From NCBI GenBank assembly GCA_002167805.1, contig NHBT01000007.1, positions 1 through 15,424 of the forward strand: a stretch of DNA of 15,424 bases, given 5' to 3'. Made by a program: the position numbers and the translations under genes. This DNA is from Owenweeksia sp. TMED14. GTDB taxonomy: Bacteria > Bacteroidota > Bacteroidia > Flavobacteriales > Schleiferiaceae. The stretch's first letter is position 1. Every line of letters begins with the position of its first letter. Positions 7,671-14,405 of this stretch are shown here, in pieces. The notes beneath the pieces are model-generated. The model was not told where the DNA came from, ran no database searches, and saw nothing but the letters and a program-made list of their open reading frames with translations.

Positions 7671-7970
7671 ATGACAACAAAAAATTATTCAAAGTGCAAG
7701 AGTATTGACCGGAATTCTATACCCCAATTAGAGTTTCTTTCAAAAGATGTTTTGGTAACTGTAGATTCCAGGAAATCTCGTCAAAACCAATTGCAAGATG
7801 CTACCTTTATTGGCAATATTGAGGAAAAAAAAGTAACATTAGAGTTTTTGGGTAAGTCTGCTTGTCATTTGATTCATACAACTATTTGGGCTGTTACAAA
7901 TGATTGGGTTGTTCTCAAAGAAAAACAAAAAATTCCGATAAAATCCATTCGTGCAATTGAATTCCCCTGA
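7671..7970 (+). CDS. Conserved-looking small protein of unknown function (99 aa)
   Basis: A 99-residue soluble protein that I do not recognise. It has no signal peptide or membrane segment. The first ~35 residues are polar and basic. The rest alternates in a way that suggests a small beta-sheet fold: DVLVTVDSRKS, KKVTLEFLGKSACHLIHTTIWAVTNDWVVLKEKQKIPIKSIRAIEF, with paired strands and a tight turn at TNDW. The closing IPIKSIRAIEF is typical of small barrel or LSm/SH3-like strands, but this is only a guess. It lies alone between the divergent miaA operon and the convergent pRiA4b-like gene, whose stop is five bases away. An AATCTTTG element (7649-7656) lies 15 bases before the ATG and is one mismatch from the Bacteroidota -7 box. 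Codon use resembles that of its neighbours. I think it is a real gene because it fills the gap exactly. Confidence 0.7.
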   Translation: MTTKNYSKCKSIDRNSIPQLEFLSKDVLVTVDSRKSRQNQLQDATFIGNIEEKKVTLEFLGKSACHLIHTTIWAVTNDWVVLKEKQKIPIKSIRAIEFP

Positions 7971-7975
7971 CTCCT

Positions 7976-8476
7976 TTATGCTAAATCATTGTTGAATTCG
8001 TCGTTATCAATGTCGTAATTTTCTTCCTCTTCGCTTTTTTCAGAAAAATCTCCACCCTCCCCTTCAAACTCGGGGTCTGGTGCTTCCAAGGGACGTTCAC
8101 CATATTTGAGAACTACTCCTGATTTTGAAGTACTTTCTTTAGCATGCTTTATGAATTCAATCATAAAGGTCCACATTTCAAGAAAGTCGTAAATAAAAAT
8201 CAGTCGATCTCCATGCTTATTTAACATTTCTAAACAAGAGTAATCATTCATTGATTTAGATCTGGTTTGGTCCATAGACATTAGAGGGATTTCATCAAGC
8301 TGAACCCATTCTTTGTTTGTCTGATAAAAGGATGCCATTTGGCCAATTTCTAGATTATATGCGCGACAAATTTGAGCATGCAATTCCTCTAAATTCTCAG
8401 ATTCTGCAATCGAAATATCCCTAAAAACATGGTCTTTACAATTTAAAATTGCTCTGAGAATAATTTTATTGGTCAT
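7976..8476 (-). CDS. Plasmid pRiA4b ORF-3-like family protein, Bacteroidota type
   Basis: A 166-residue cytoplasmic protein of the pRiA4b ORF-3 family (sometimes named IS1096 passenger TnpR-like). Recognisable parts are LEELHAQICRAYNLEIGQMASFY (~residues 28-50), KEWVQLDEIPLMSM, and the block IFIYDFLEMWTFMIEFI (~93-110). This last block replaces the YDFGDxWxH motif of other branches; the YDFLxMWTF form is how I remember the chromosomal Bacteroidota version. The last ~45 residues are strongly acidic (runs of E and D) and probably disordered. The biochemical role of the family is not known to me. Its ATG overlaps the cca stop as ATGA, so it is translated with the CCA-adding enzyme. Despite the family name, nothing nearby suggests a transposon. 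Confidence 0.85.
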   Translation of the reverse strand: MTNKIILRAILNCKDHVFRDISIAESENLEELHAQICRAYNLEIGQMASFYQTNKEWVQLDEIPLMSMDQTRSKSMNDYSCLEMLNKHGDRLIFIYDFLEMWTFMIEFIKHAKESTSKSGVVLKYGERPLEAPDPEFEGEGGDFSEKSEEEENYDIDNDEFNNDLA

Positions 8477-9882
8477 TTTTTTTCTTTAATAATTCCTTGG
8501 TCTGCTGCATATTTAAAAGCTAATTCCTTCGCAGCCTCAAATGTATTTGATATTTTTCCATCAAGTACAGATTCACGAATAAATGTTTTAATCAAACCAA
8601 TTTCTTTTCCTGGCCTTAAATCAAACCAATCCATTAATTGGCGACCATTAACGGGCGGTTGCCAATTTCTGAGTTTGTCACGTTTTTCAACTTCAACAAG
8701 ACGGTGACGAACAATTTGAAAATTCTCAAGGTATTTTTTCTTTCTCTTGGGATTTTTCGTTGTTATATCAGCCTCGCAAAGTTCCATGAGATCATCAATA
8801 TCGTCACCAGCATCAAATAATAATCTTCTAACGGCACTTTCGGTAGCTATATCACTTGAAACCGCTATAGGTCTGGAACTCATCCGAATTAACTTTACAA
8901 CAAAGTTTAATCTTTCATCTTGAGGCAATGAGAGTCTTTTAAAGATGACTTTTGCCATTTTCCCACCTAAGTACTCATGTCCATGAAATGTCCAACCAAT
9001 ATTTTCAATGAATTTCTTTACTGGCGGTTTACCTATATCGTGAAGAAGTGCGGACCACCGGTGCCATAAGTTATCTGATACCTTGGCAAGGTTATCAACA
9101 ACCTCTAGAGTATGCCAAAAATTATCTTTATGGATATGCCCCTCCACTTCATCAACTCCTACTAAGTCAGAAACTTCTGGTAAAATATTATTCATGAGCT
9201 TTGATTCTTGTAGTAATGATAGTCCAATAGATGGGGCGCTGCACTTTAAAATTTTATTTAGCTCTATATGAATTAGTTCACTTGAAAGAATTTCAATCCG
9301 ATTTACACTTTCACGAATGCCTTCAAAAGTCGTTTCCTCGATTTTAAAATTTAGTTGAGTGGCGAAGCGAATGGCTCTTAACATTCTTAAGGGGTCATCC
9401 GCAAATGTTTTTTTTGGATCAAGGGGTGTACGTATAATTTTATCTTTTAGATCTTTTAAGCCATTAAAAGGATCAATAAGCAAACCCCAGGTTTTGTTAT
9501 TTAGACTTAATGCAAGACTGTTTATTGTAAAATCTCTTCTTAATTGGTCTTCCTGGAGACTTCCTTCTTTTACATTTGGTTTTCGAGATTCTGAACTATA
9601 ACTCTCTGATCTAGCGCGAACAAATTCAATATCAATATTTCCATATTTGAAATGAGCAGTACCAAATTTTTTAAAAATTGAAACTTTTCCTCCTCCTAAT
9701 CTCTTGGAAGATTTTTTAGCCAGGCTCAAGGCATCTCCAACGGCGACGATATCAATATCTGTTGACTTTTCTCTATTCAGAAATTGATCTCTGACCCATC
9801 CACCAACTACAAAGCACTGAATTTCCATTTCATCGGAAATTGTTCCAATTGTTTGAAAAATATTTTGATTCAATGCTTCCAT
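8473..9882 (-). CDS. cca: CCA tRNA nucleotidyltransferase with HD domain
   Basis: A class II nucleotidyltransferase of the poly(A) polymerase/CCA family, 469 residues. It builds or repairs the 3' CCA end of tRNAs. The N-terminal head has VVGGWVRDQFL and the metal-binding DIDIVAVGD. LRRDFTINSLAL, DPFNGLKDLKDKIIRTP and DPLRMLRAIRFA follow, matching the nucleotide-selecting neck. An HD-type phosphohydrolase domain occupies the middle to C-terminal part (HTLEVV, ALLHDIGKP, FHGHEYLGGKMA). The C-terminal NGRQLMDWFDLRPGKEIG segment matches the tRNA-binding tail of bacterial CCA enzymes. The stand-alone poly(A) polymerase role cannot be excluded by sequence alone, but the HD form in Bacteroidota is normally the CCA enzyme. 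It starts five bases after dapD ends and overlaps the next gene as ATGA. Confidence 0.94.
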   Translation of the reverse strand: MEALNQNIFQTIGTISDEMEIQCFVVGGWVRDQFLNREKSTDIDIVAVGDALSLAKKSSKRLGGGKVSIFKKFGTAHFKYGNIDIEFVRARSESYSSESRKPNVKEGSLQEDQLRRDFTINSLALSLNNKTWGLLIDPFNGLKDLKDKIIRTPLDPKKTFADDPLRMLRAIRFATQLNFKIEETTFEGIRESVNRIEILSSELIHIELNKILKCSAPSIGLSLLQESKLMNNILPEVSDLVGVDEVEGHIHKDNFWHTLEVVDNLAKVSDNLWHRWSALLHDIGKPPVKKFIENIGWTFHGHEYLGGKMAKVIFKRLSLPQDERLNFVVKLIRMSSRPIAVSSDIATESAVRRLLFDAGDDIDDLMELCEADITTKNPKRKKKYLENFQIVRHRLVEVEKRDKLRNWQPPVNGRQLMDWFDLRPGKEIGLIKTFIRESVLDGKISNTFEAAKELAFKYAADQGIIKEKK

Positions 9883-9887
9883 TGTTT

Positions 9888-10703
9888 CTAAACAGCTACG
9901 TTGAAATCACGTAGCGCATCGTTTAATGAAGTTTTTAGGTTGGTGCTTTTCTTACGCTTTCCAATTATCAGGGCGCATGGAACTTGAAAATCTCCAGCTG
10001 GAAAACTTTTTAGTGTAGTCCCAGGTATGACAACGCTTCTGGATGGAATTTGTCCTTTGAATTCAATTTTTTTGTTTCCACTTACATCAAATATTTTCGT
10101 ACTGGCAGTTAAAACAACATTAGCTCCAAGAACAGCTTCTTCTCCTATTTGAATTCCTTCCACAATTATTGATCTAGATCCGATAAAGCAACCATCTTCA
10201 ATTATTACTGGCGATGCTTGAATTGGCTCCAGAACTCCTCCAATGCCAACTCCTCCACTGACATGAACATCACTGCCTATTTGGGCACATGAGCCAATCG
10301 TCGCCCATGTATCAATCATAGTTCTTGACCCGATATATGCGCCAATATTCACATAAGAAGGCATTAAAATAACATCTCTGTCAATAAACGCTCCGTATCG
10401 TGCGATTGCATGAGGAACTACACGAATCCCCTTTTCCGCATATCCAGTTTTTAATTTTAACTTATCATGAAATTCCATTGGGCCTGCTCTAAAAGTTTCA
10501 GACTCTTTTGATGGGAAATGCATTATCACCGCTTTTTTTATCCACTCATTTACCAACCATTTTCCATCTGTTTTTTCAGATACTCTTATTTCTCCAGAAT
10601 CTAGCCTCGATATAACTTCATCAATGGATTCCAATATTTCTGGGGTTTTGATTAATTTTTGATCATCCCAAGCTATTTCAATGCTATGTTTAAGATTTTT
10701 CAT
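9888..10703 (-). CDS. dapD: 2,3,4,5-tetrahydropyridine-2,6-dicarboxylate N-succinyltransferase
   Basis: DapD transfers succinyl from succinyl-CoA to tetrahydrodipicolinate in the succinylase branch of meso-diaminopimelate and lysine synthesis. The 271 residues are the standard length. The N-terminal helical domain begins KHSIEIAWDD. The WIKKAVIMHF segment and the left-handed beta-helix hexapeptide repeats (~residues 105-215) follow: MPSYVNIGAYIGSRTMIDTW, ATIGSCAQIGSDVHVSGGVG, GIGGVLEP and IIEDGCFIGSRSIIVEGI. The gene's first 14 bases overlap the end of ruvX, and a run of nine A lies just before its start on the minus strand. Its place between a ribosome maturation nuclease and the CCA enzyme has no metabolic logic that I can see, and it probably reflects growth-linked expression. 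Confidence 0.96.
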   Translation of the reverse strand: MKNLKHSIEIAWDDQKLIKTPEILESIDEVISRLDSGEIRVSEKTDGKWLVNEWIKKAVIMHFPSKESETFRAGPMEFHDKLKLKTGYAEKGIRVVPHAIARYGAFIDRDVILMPSYVNIGAYIGSRTMIDTWATIGSCAQIGSDVHVSGGVGIGGVLEPIQASPVIIEDGCFIGSRSIIVEGIQIGEEAVLGANVVLTASTKIFDVSGNKKIEFKGQIPSRSVVIPGTTLKSFPAGDFQVPCALIIGKRKKSTNLKTSLNDALRDFNVAV

Positions 10704-11121
10704 TTAAAATTTTTTTTTGAGTGAGAAAACTATCAAGAATAATACATGCTGAGGCAGAATCCAGCATGGATTTATTCTTTTTAATTCTTGATTTAGCACC
10801 TGATAGGTGTGCTGCTTGTGCTGCAATTTTTGATGTGAAACGTTCATCGACCCAATGGATTTCAACTGAAGGCCAAAGATTAGAAATTTTTTCAAAAACT
10901 GCCTTTGCATATTGCGTTCCGTGTGTTTCTCCGCCATCTAATCTTTTTGGGTTCCCTATAATTATTCCGTTAAGGAAACGTATTTCATAATTTGATTTTA
11001 AATATGTTAAAATTTCAGATGTCAATATCGTTTCTTTTGGGAATGCCAATAATCCGTTTTCATCCGACTCTGCTATGCCGGTTCTTTTACCCCCTACATC
11101 TAATCCTAGCCAAATTCCCAT
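10690..11121 (-). CDS. ruvX: Putative pre-16S rRNA nuclease / Holliday junction resolvase-like protein (YqgF/RuvX)
   Basis: A YqgF-family RNase H-fold protein. In Escherichia coli the family is linked to processing of the 16S rRNA 5' end; a Holliday-junction role was proposed from fold. Acidic active-site residues are present: Asp in GLDVGGKRTGIAESD, Glu in VDERFTS, and Asp in MLDSASACIILDSFL. IIIGNPKRLDG corresponds to the usual VVGLPLxxDG strand. I start it at 11121 (MGIWLGLDVGG, 143 residues) because family members begin right before this strand. An in-frame ATG at 11157 would add 12 residues but lies upstream of a TACCTTTG promoter element. Its end overlaps dapD by 14 bases. It heads the ruvX-dapD-cca operon and is divergent from def. 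Confidence 0.92.
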   Translation of the reverse strand: MGIWLGLDVGGKRTGIAESDENGLLAFPKETILTSEILTYLKSNYEIRFLNGIIIGNPKRLDGGETHGTQYAKAVFEKISNLWPSVEIHWVDERFTSKIAAQAAHLSGAKSRIKKNKSMLDSASACIILDSFLTQKKILNEKS

Positions 11122-11153
11122 TGACACAAAGGTAGTCATGGGCTGTATCTTTG
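11121..11153 (+). promoter_or_regulatory. Putative def promoter (TTG - 22 bp - TATCTTTG)
   Basis: TTG at 11121-11123 and TATCTTTG at 11146-11153 match both parts of the Bacteroidota vegetative promoter (TTG, 17-23 bases, TAnnTTTG). The expected start site is a few bases after 11153, giving a short A-rich leader of about ten bases before the def ATG at 11169. The TTG overlaps the ruvX start codon, and the whole promoter is interleaved with that of ruvX. Confidence 0.6.
11127..11134 (-). promoter_or_regulatory. Putative -7 promoter element for the ruvX operon (TACCTTTG)
   Basis: Exact TAnnTTTG match on the minus strand, ending 6 bases before the ruvX ATG at 11121, so the predicted transcript would have almost no leader. 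The following bases (TACCTTTGTG) are identical to those before gatB. A TTTATG sequence 20 bases upstream is the only candidate -33 box. The element lies between the -33 and -7 boxes predicted for def on the other strand. Confidence 0.6.
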
Positions 11154-11168
11154 TCATAAATAAAAGTT

Positions 11169-11738
11169 ATGGTATATCTAATTGTTGCATATGGTTGTTC
11201 TGTCCTAAAAAAGAAAGCGTCAGAAGTGGACCCTTCTTCAAACTCCATTAAACAGTTAATTGAGGACATGTTTGAAACCATGTATGCTGCAAAAGGAGTG
11301 GGTCTTGCTGCACCTCAAATAGGTTTGTCAAAACGTGTTTTTGTAGTTGATGCTTCTCCTTTTGCTGAGGAAGGTGATGAAGAATCCAACGAATTAAAAC
11401 AATTTAAAAGAGCTTTTATTAATCCGATTATTATCGAAGAAGAAGGAGAGCTCTGGTCTTATGAGGAGGGGTGTTTGAGTATTCCTGGAATCCATGAGAA
11501 AATTTCGCGAAAGGAAATTGTGAAATTTCGCAGTCAAAATACCCATGGTGATTGGATAGCGGAAGAGCTTAAGGGGCTACCCGCAAGAATATTTCAACAT
11601 GAGTATGATCATATCGATGGAATTCTTTTCCCAGAAAGGCTATCGCCATTAAAAAGAAGAATGTTAAAGAACCGACTAAATAATGTTGCATCTGGTAAAA
11701 TTGAAACTGCCTACAAAATGAAATTTAACTCAAAATGA
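11169..11738 (+). CDS. def: Peptide deformylase
   Basis: Removes the formyl group from the initiator methionine of new proteins, a metal-dependent step at the ribosome exit. All three signature motifs are intact in the 189 residues: GVGLAAPQIG (~43-52), EEGCLSIPG (cysteine metal ligand) and QHEYDHIDG (two histidine ligands and the catalytic glutamate). A Bacteroidota-like acidic insert (EEGDEESNEL) lies between motifs 1 and 2. The formyltransferase gene fmt, a frequent partner elsewhere, is not adjacent. It is the first gene of a plus-strand cluster and overlaps the next gene as ATGA. Confidence 0.97.
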   Translation: MVYLIVAYGCSVLKKKASEVDPSSNSIKQLIEDMFETMYAAKGVGLAAPQIGLSKRVFVVDASPFAEEGDEESNELKQFKRAFINPIIIEEEGELWSYEEGCLSIPGIHEKISRKEIVKFRSQNTHGDWIAEELKGLPARIFQHEYDHIDGILFPERLSPLKRRMLKNRLNNVASGKIETAYKMKFNSK

Positions 11739-12226
11739 GAAAGAGGTATTTATTTCTTTCAACTGTAATCCTTGGGATGAGCTGCCAGAACGATATATCA
11801 CAAGCGGAAAAAATTATAACCACCAATGAAAGTTTTTTAGATTATCAAAATAAATTAGAAATCTTTGAACGCGCCGCTAAAAAATCTAAATCGGATTCTC
11901 TTTGGTCAAGATACAAAATGGCCTCGGCGGATGTACAAGCTCAAATTCCAGGTCGCGCACTCTTTTCAATACGAAACTATATGGATGTTTTTGACTCTTT
12001 GCCACATAGGCAAGAAGCTTCAATATCATTGCTATCTGCCGCTGTAGTTTTTGAGGACGAATTGAATGATCAAACTAGGGCCTTGAAAACAATTCAGTTG
12101 CTTTTAGATAATTATCCAAATACAAAAATTGCTTTTAGAGCAGAGAAATACAGAGATCTAGTTGCAATGGGAAATGATTCTTTGGTTCTTGATAAAATTC
12201 ATAATTGGCAAACAAAACGTAATTAA
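11735..12226 (+). CDS. Small predicted lipoprotein with TPR-like helices
   Basis: A 163-residue protein with an N-terminal lipoprotein signal (hydrophobic stretch ending ILGMSC, so Cys17 is the probable lipid attachment). After a polar linker the body is helical. The segment RALKTIQLLLDNYPNTKIAFRAEKYRDLV (here only described: positions ~118-146) follows the spacing of a tetratricopeptide repeat in envelope proteins such as BamD or YbgF-like factors, with the typical YPN turn. An earlier helix pair at ~60-100 may be a degenerate repeat. I do not recognise a named family. The ATG overlaps the def stop by four bases (ATGA), which argues for co-translation with peptide deformylase. A scaffold role in the envelope is possible but is inference. 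Confidence 0.8.
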   Translation: MRKRYLFLSTVILGMSCQNDISQAEKIITTNESFLDYQNKLEIFERAAKKSKSDSLWSRYKMASADVQAQIPGRALFSIRNYMDVFDSLPHRQEASISLLSAAVVFEDELNDQTRALKTIQLLLDNYPNTKIAFRAEKYRDLVAMGNDSLVLDKIHNWQTKRN

Positions 12227-12233
12227 ATAAATC

Positions 12234-12674
12234 ATGAAGTCTTTAAAAAGTATATTATCTATTAGTGGTCGACCGGGCCTTTTTAAATTAGTTACACAGA
12301 CAAGAACAGGAATTTTAGTTGAGGCACTTTCGGATAAAAAAAGATTTACTATTTCGGCTCAACAACAGGTAAATACCTTGGATGAAATTGCAATTTATTG
12401 TCAGGAAGGCGAAAAACCATTGAAGGAAATTTACGAAGGAATGGAAAAGACTCTCAAAGGGCAAAAGTCTATTTCTCACAAATCAGAAAATAAAGAGATT
12501 ATTCGAGTCTTTGATGAGTTTATTCCCTCTTATGATGAAGATAGAGTTTATATCAACGATATGAAGAAATTTTTTAATTGGTATAATTTGCTTTGTGATT
12601 ATGACTTTTTTGAAATAGATAAAAAAGAAACCGATTCTAAATCAAAAACGAAAAAAATATCTGATGGGGACTAA
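12234..12674 (+). CDS. DUF5606 domain-containing protein
   Basis: A 146-residue cytoplasmic protein that fits the DUF5606 family known from Bacteroidota. The N-terminal half has the family pattern: LKSILSISGRPGLFKLVTQT, GILVEALSDKKRFTI, LDEIAIYCQEGEKPLKEIY. A helical part (EEMEKT-like, DEFIPSYDEDRVYINDMKKFFNWYNLL) follows, and the tail is lysine-rich and probably disordered. The fold of the first half looks like a small beta barrel, and the second resembles a helical partner-binding segment; both are inference. The function is unknown. It starts 7 bases after the lipoprotein and its last 11 bases overlap mazG, so it sits inside a def-to-mazG transcription unit. Confidence 0.88.
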   Translation: MKSLKSILSISGRPGLFKLVTQTRTGILVEALSDKKRFTISAQQQVNTLDEIAIYCQEGEKPLKEIYEGMEKTLKGQKSISHKSENKEIIRVFDEFIPSYDEDRVYINDMKKFFNWYNLLCDYDFFEIDKKETDSKSKTKKISDGD

Positions 12675-13437
12675 AGAAGAGAATTCATTTCAGAGGTTAT
12701 TGGGTATTATGGATGACTTAAGAGAGAAGTGTCCATGGGATCGCGAACAGACTATTCACACACTGAGAAAGCTTACAATTGAAGAGACCTATGAGCTAGT
12801 GGATGCAATTGATAGTTCGGATTGGGATCAAATAAAAGGAGAGCTTGGAGATTTATTTTTGCATTTGGTTTTTTACAGTAAAATAGCGGCAGAAAAAAAT
12901 CATTTCAATGTTTCAGATGTTTTAAATGAAATCTCTGATAAATTGATTCGACGCCACCCACATATATATTCAGATTTAGATTTAAAATCCTCAAAAAAAG
13001 TAAAAGAGAATTGGGAGGCCATTAAATTAAAAGAAAAAGGTTCCAAAATAAAATCTGTTCTTGAAGGAGTGCCCGATTCACTTCCATCAATGGTAAAAGC
13101 TTTTCGCATTCAAGAAAAAGCTCAAGGAGTGGGATTTGACTGGCCAGATTCTGAATCTGTTTGGAAAAAATTTGAAGAAGAGGTTAAGGAATTACGAAAT
13201 CCAGACGATCCTGAAAATGAACTTATAGAGTTGGGCGATGTTCTTTTTAGTCTAATCAATTATGCAAAGCACCGGGGGCTCGATCCTGAACAAGCTTTAG
13301 CCTTGAGTAATCTGAAATTTAAAAATAGATTTCAGAGTATGGAAGGTTTTCTTAAAATGCAGAATAAATCTCCGATTGGTACTAGCTTAAGTGATTGGGA
13401 TAAATTATGGGAAAAAGCAAAAAAAATCTATCCATGA
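12664..13437 (+). CDS. mazG: Nucleoside triphosphate pyrophosphohydrolase MazG
   Basis: MazG hydrolyses (d)NTPs to monophosphates and pyrophosphate, removing damaged nucleotides; in some bacteria it also lowers ppGpp. At 257 residues it has the two tandem all-alpha domains of full-length MazG. The first has CPWDREQTIHTLRKLTIEETYE then GELGDLFLHLVF, which forms the metal-binding ExxE...ExxD set. RRHPHIY and VPDSLPSMVKAFRIQEKA follow. The second has FEEEVKEL then ELGDVLFSLINYAK. Both acidic sets are complete, so the enzyme should be active. It overlaps the DUF5606 gene by 11 bases and is followed by a 59-base spacer before ppx. Confidence 0.96.
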   Translation: MGTKEENSFQRLLGIMDDLREKCPWDREQTIHTLRKLTIEETYELVDAIDSSDWDQIKGELGDLFLHLVFYSKIAAEKNHFNVSDVLNEISDKLIRRHPHIYSDLDLKSSKKVKENWEAIKLKEKGSKIKSVLEGVPDSLPSMVKAFRIQEKAQGVGFDWPDSESVWKKFEEEVKELRNPDDPENELIELGDVLFSLINYAKHRGLDPEQALALSNLKFKNRFQSMEGFLKMQNKSPIGTSLSDWDKLWEKAKKIYP

Positions 13438-13496
13438 ATTTGGAAATTTTATATTCCAGGCAAAATTTATAACGAATCAATAAACTTTTATTTGAA

Positions 13497-14390
13497 ATGA
13501 AAATTAATAGATTGGCTGCCATTGATATTGGATCAAATTCATTGAGGTTACTAATCACCAATGTCGTTCAGACGAAAGACCAAACTTATTTTAGAAAAGT
13601 GTCAATTACTCGACTTCCTGTTAGGCTCGGCGAGGAAGTGTTTTTATCGGGTTGTATTAAAAAAAGTACAGGGAAAAAGTTAGTTGAATCAATGCATGCA
13701 TTCTCAGCGATAATGAGAGTTTATGATGTCGACGACTATAGAGCATGTGCTACCTCAGCAATGCGAGAATGTCAAAACAGAGATTATTGGATAAACGAAA
13801 TAAGAAAAAAAACGAATATTGATGTTGAAGTTATAGATGGTAAAGATGAGGCTAACTTAGTTTTTAGTGCTCAACTCTTGGATAAAATAAAGCCAAAGGA
13901 AACTAATTTGCTTTTTGCAGATGTTGGGGGGGGCTCTACGGAGTTAACCATTTTTCAGAATGGGAATCCAATAAAATCAAAATCTTTTAAAATTGGTACT
14001 GTAAGGGGGCTCATCGGGAGAAATTCTAAATCGATTTGGTCAGAGTTAAAATCATGGATTTTAAACGAATTTAGGGGCTTTGACGATGGTAGTGTCGCTG
14101 TAATCGGCTCTGGGGGTAATATAAACAGAGTCCACAAAATGAGTGAAAATAAACTTAATGAACCCCTTACTTTCGAGTATTTAAATTCAATTCACAAGAA
14201 GATGAGTTTTATTGGGTACGAAGAGCGGATTACATCTTTCGAGCTAAACAAGGATCGAGCAGATGTTATTGTTCCTGCACTAGAAATTTTTTTAAAAGTA
14301 CTGGATTACTCGAAATCTAAGAAAGTTTACGTCCCGAAAATAGGATTAAGTGATGGAATTATTCGTGAAATTTATAAATCGAAATACTAA
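13497..14390 (+). CDS. ppx: Exopolyphosphatase/guanosine pentaphosphate phosphatase family protein (Ppx/GppA)
   Basis: An ASKHA-fold phosphatase of 297 residues that releases phosphate from polyphosphate or pppGpp. The two phosphate-binding loops are present: LAAIDIGSNSLRLLI at the start and ADVGGGSTELTIF (~140-152). The catalytic region between them has YRACATSAMRECQN and the glutamate-containing DGKDEANLVF segment. GSGGNINRVHKM and IGLSDGIIREIY near the end are also typical. It has only the two actin-like lobes and lacks the C-terminal HD-like domain of the long enterobacterial form, which is usual in Bacteroidota. The second loop is encoded by a run of eight G. Polyphosphate versus pppGpp preference cannot be read from the sequence. 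The 59-base spacer before it may hold a promoter (TTTATTTG at 13487-13494, one mismatch, but only 3 bases before ATG). No terminator is seen before or after it. Confidence 0.92.
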   Translation: MKINRLAAIDIGSNSLRLLITNVVQTKDQTYFRKVSITRLPVRLGEEVFLSGCIKKSTGKKLVESMHAFSAIMRVYDVDDYRACATSAMRECQNRDYWINEIRKKTNIDVEVIDGKDEANLVFSAQLLDKIKPKETNLLFADVGGGSTELTIFQNGNPIKSKSFKIGTVRGLIGRNSKSIWSELKSWILNEFRGFDDGSVAVIGSGGNINRVHKMSENKLNEPLTFEYLNSIHKKMSFIGYEERITSFELNKDRADVIVPALEIFLKVLDYSKSKKVYVPKIGLSDGIIREIYKSKY

Positions 14391-14405
14391 TCAAAATAAA
14401 ACTTA

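Noticed and set aside
7661..7673. AGGA just before the 99-residue gene as a Shine-Dalgarno site
   Set aside because: It abuts the ATG, too close for ribosome pairing, and the other genes here lack such sites, as is usual in Bacteroidota.
7976..8476. Mobile element suggested by the IS1096/pRiA4b family name
   Set aside because: No transposase, inverted repeats or target duplication are visible, and the gene is translationally coupled to cca in a core operon.
9359..9601. Plus-strand open frame of 80 codons inside cca
   Set aside because: It is the antisense shadow of a well-conserved enzyme and shows no protein-like motifs; other short frames inside gatB, lpxK, miaA and mazG were dropped for the same reason.
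11122..11157. Longer ruvX start adding twelve residues
   Set aside because: It would place the start codon upstream of the predicted ruvX promoter, and the family begins right before the GLDVGGKRTG strand.
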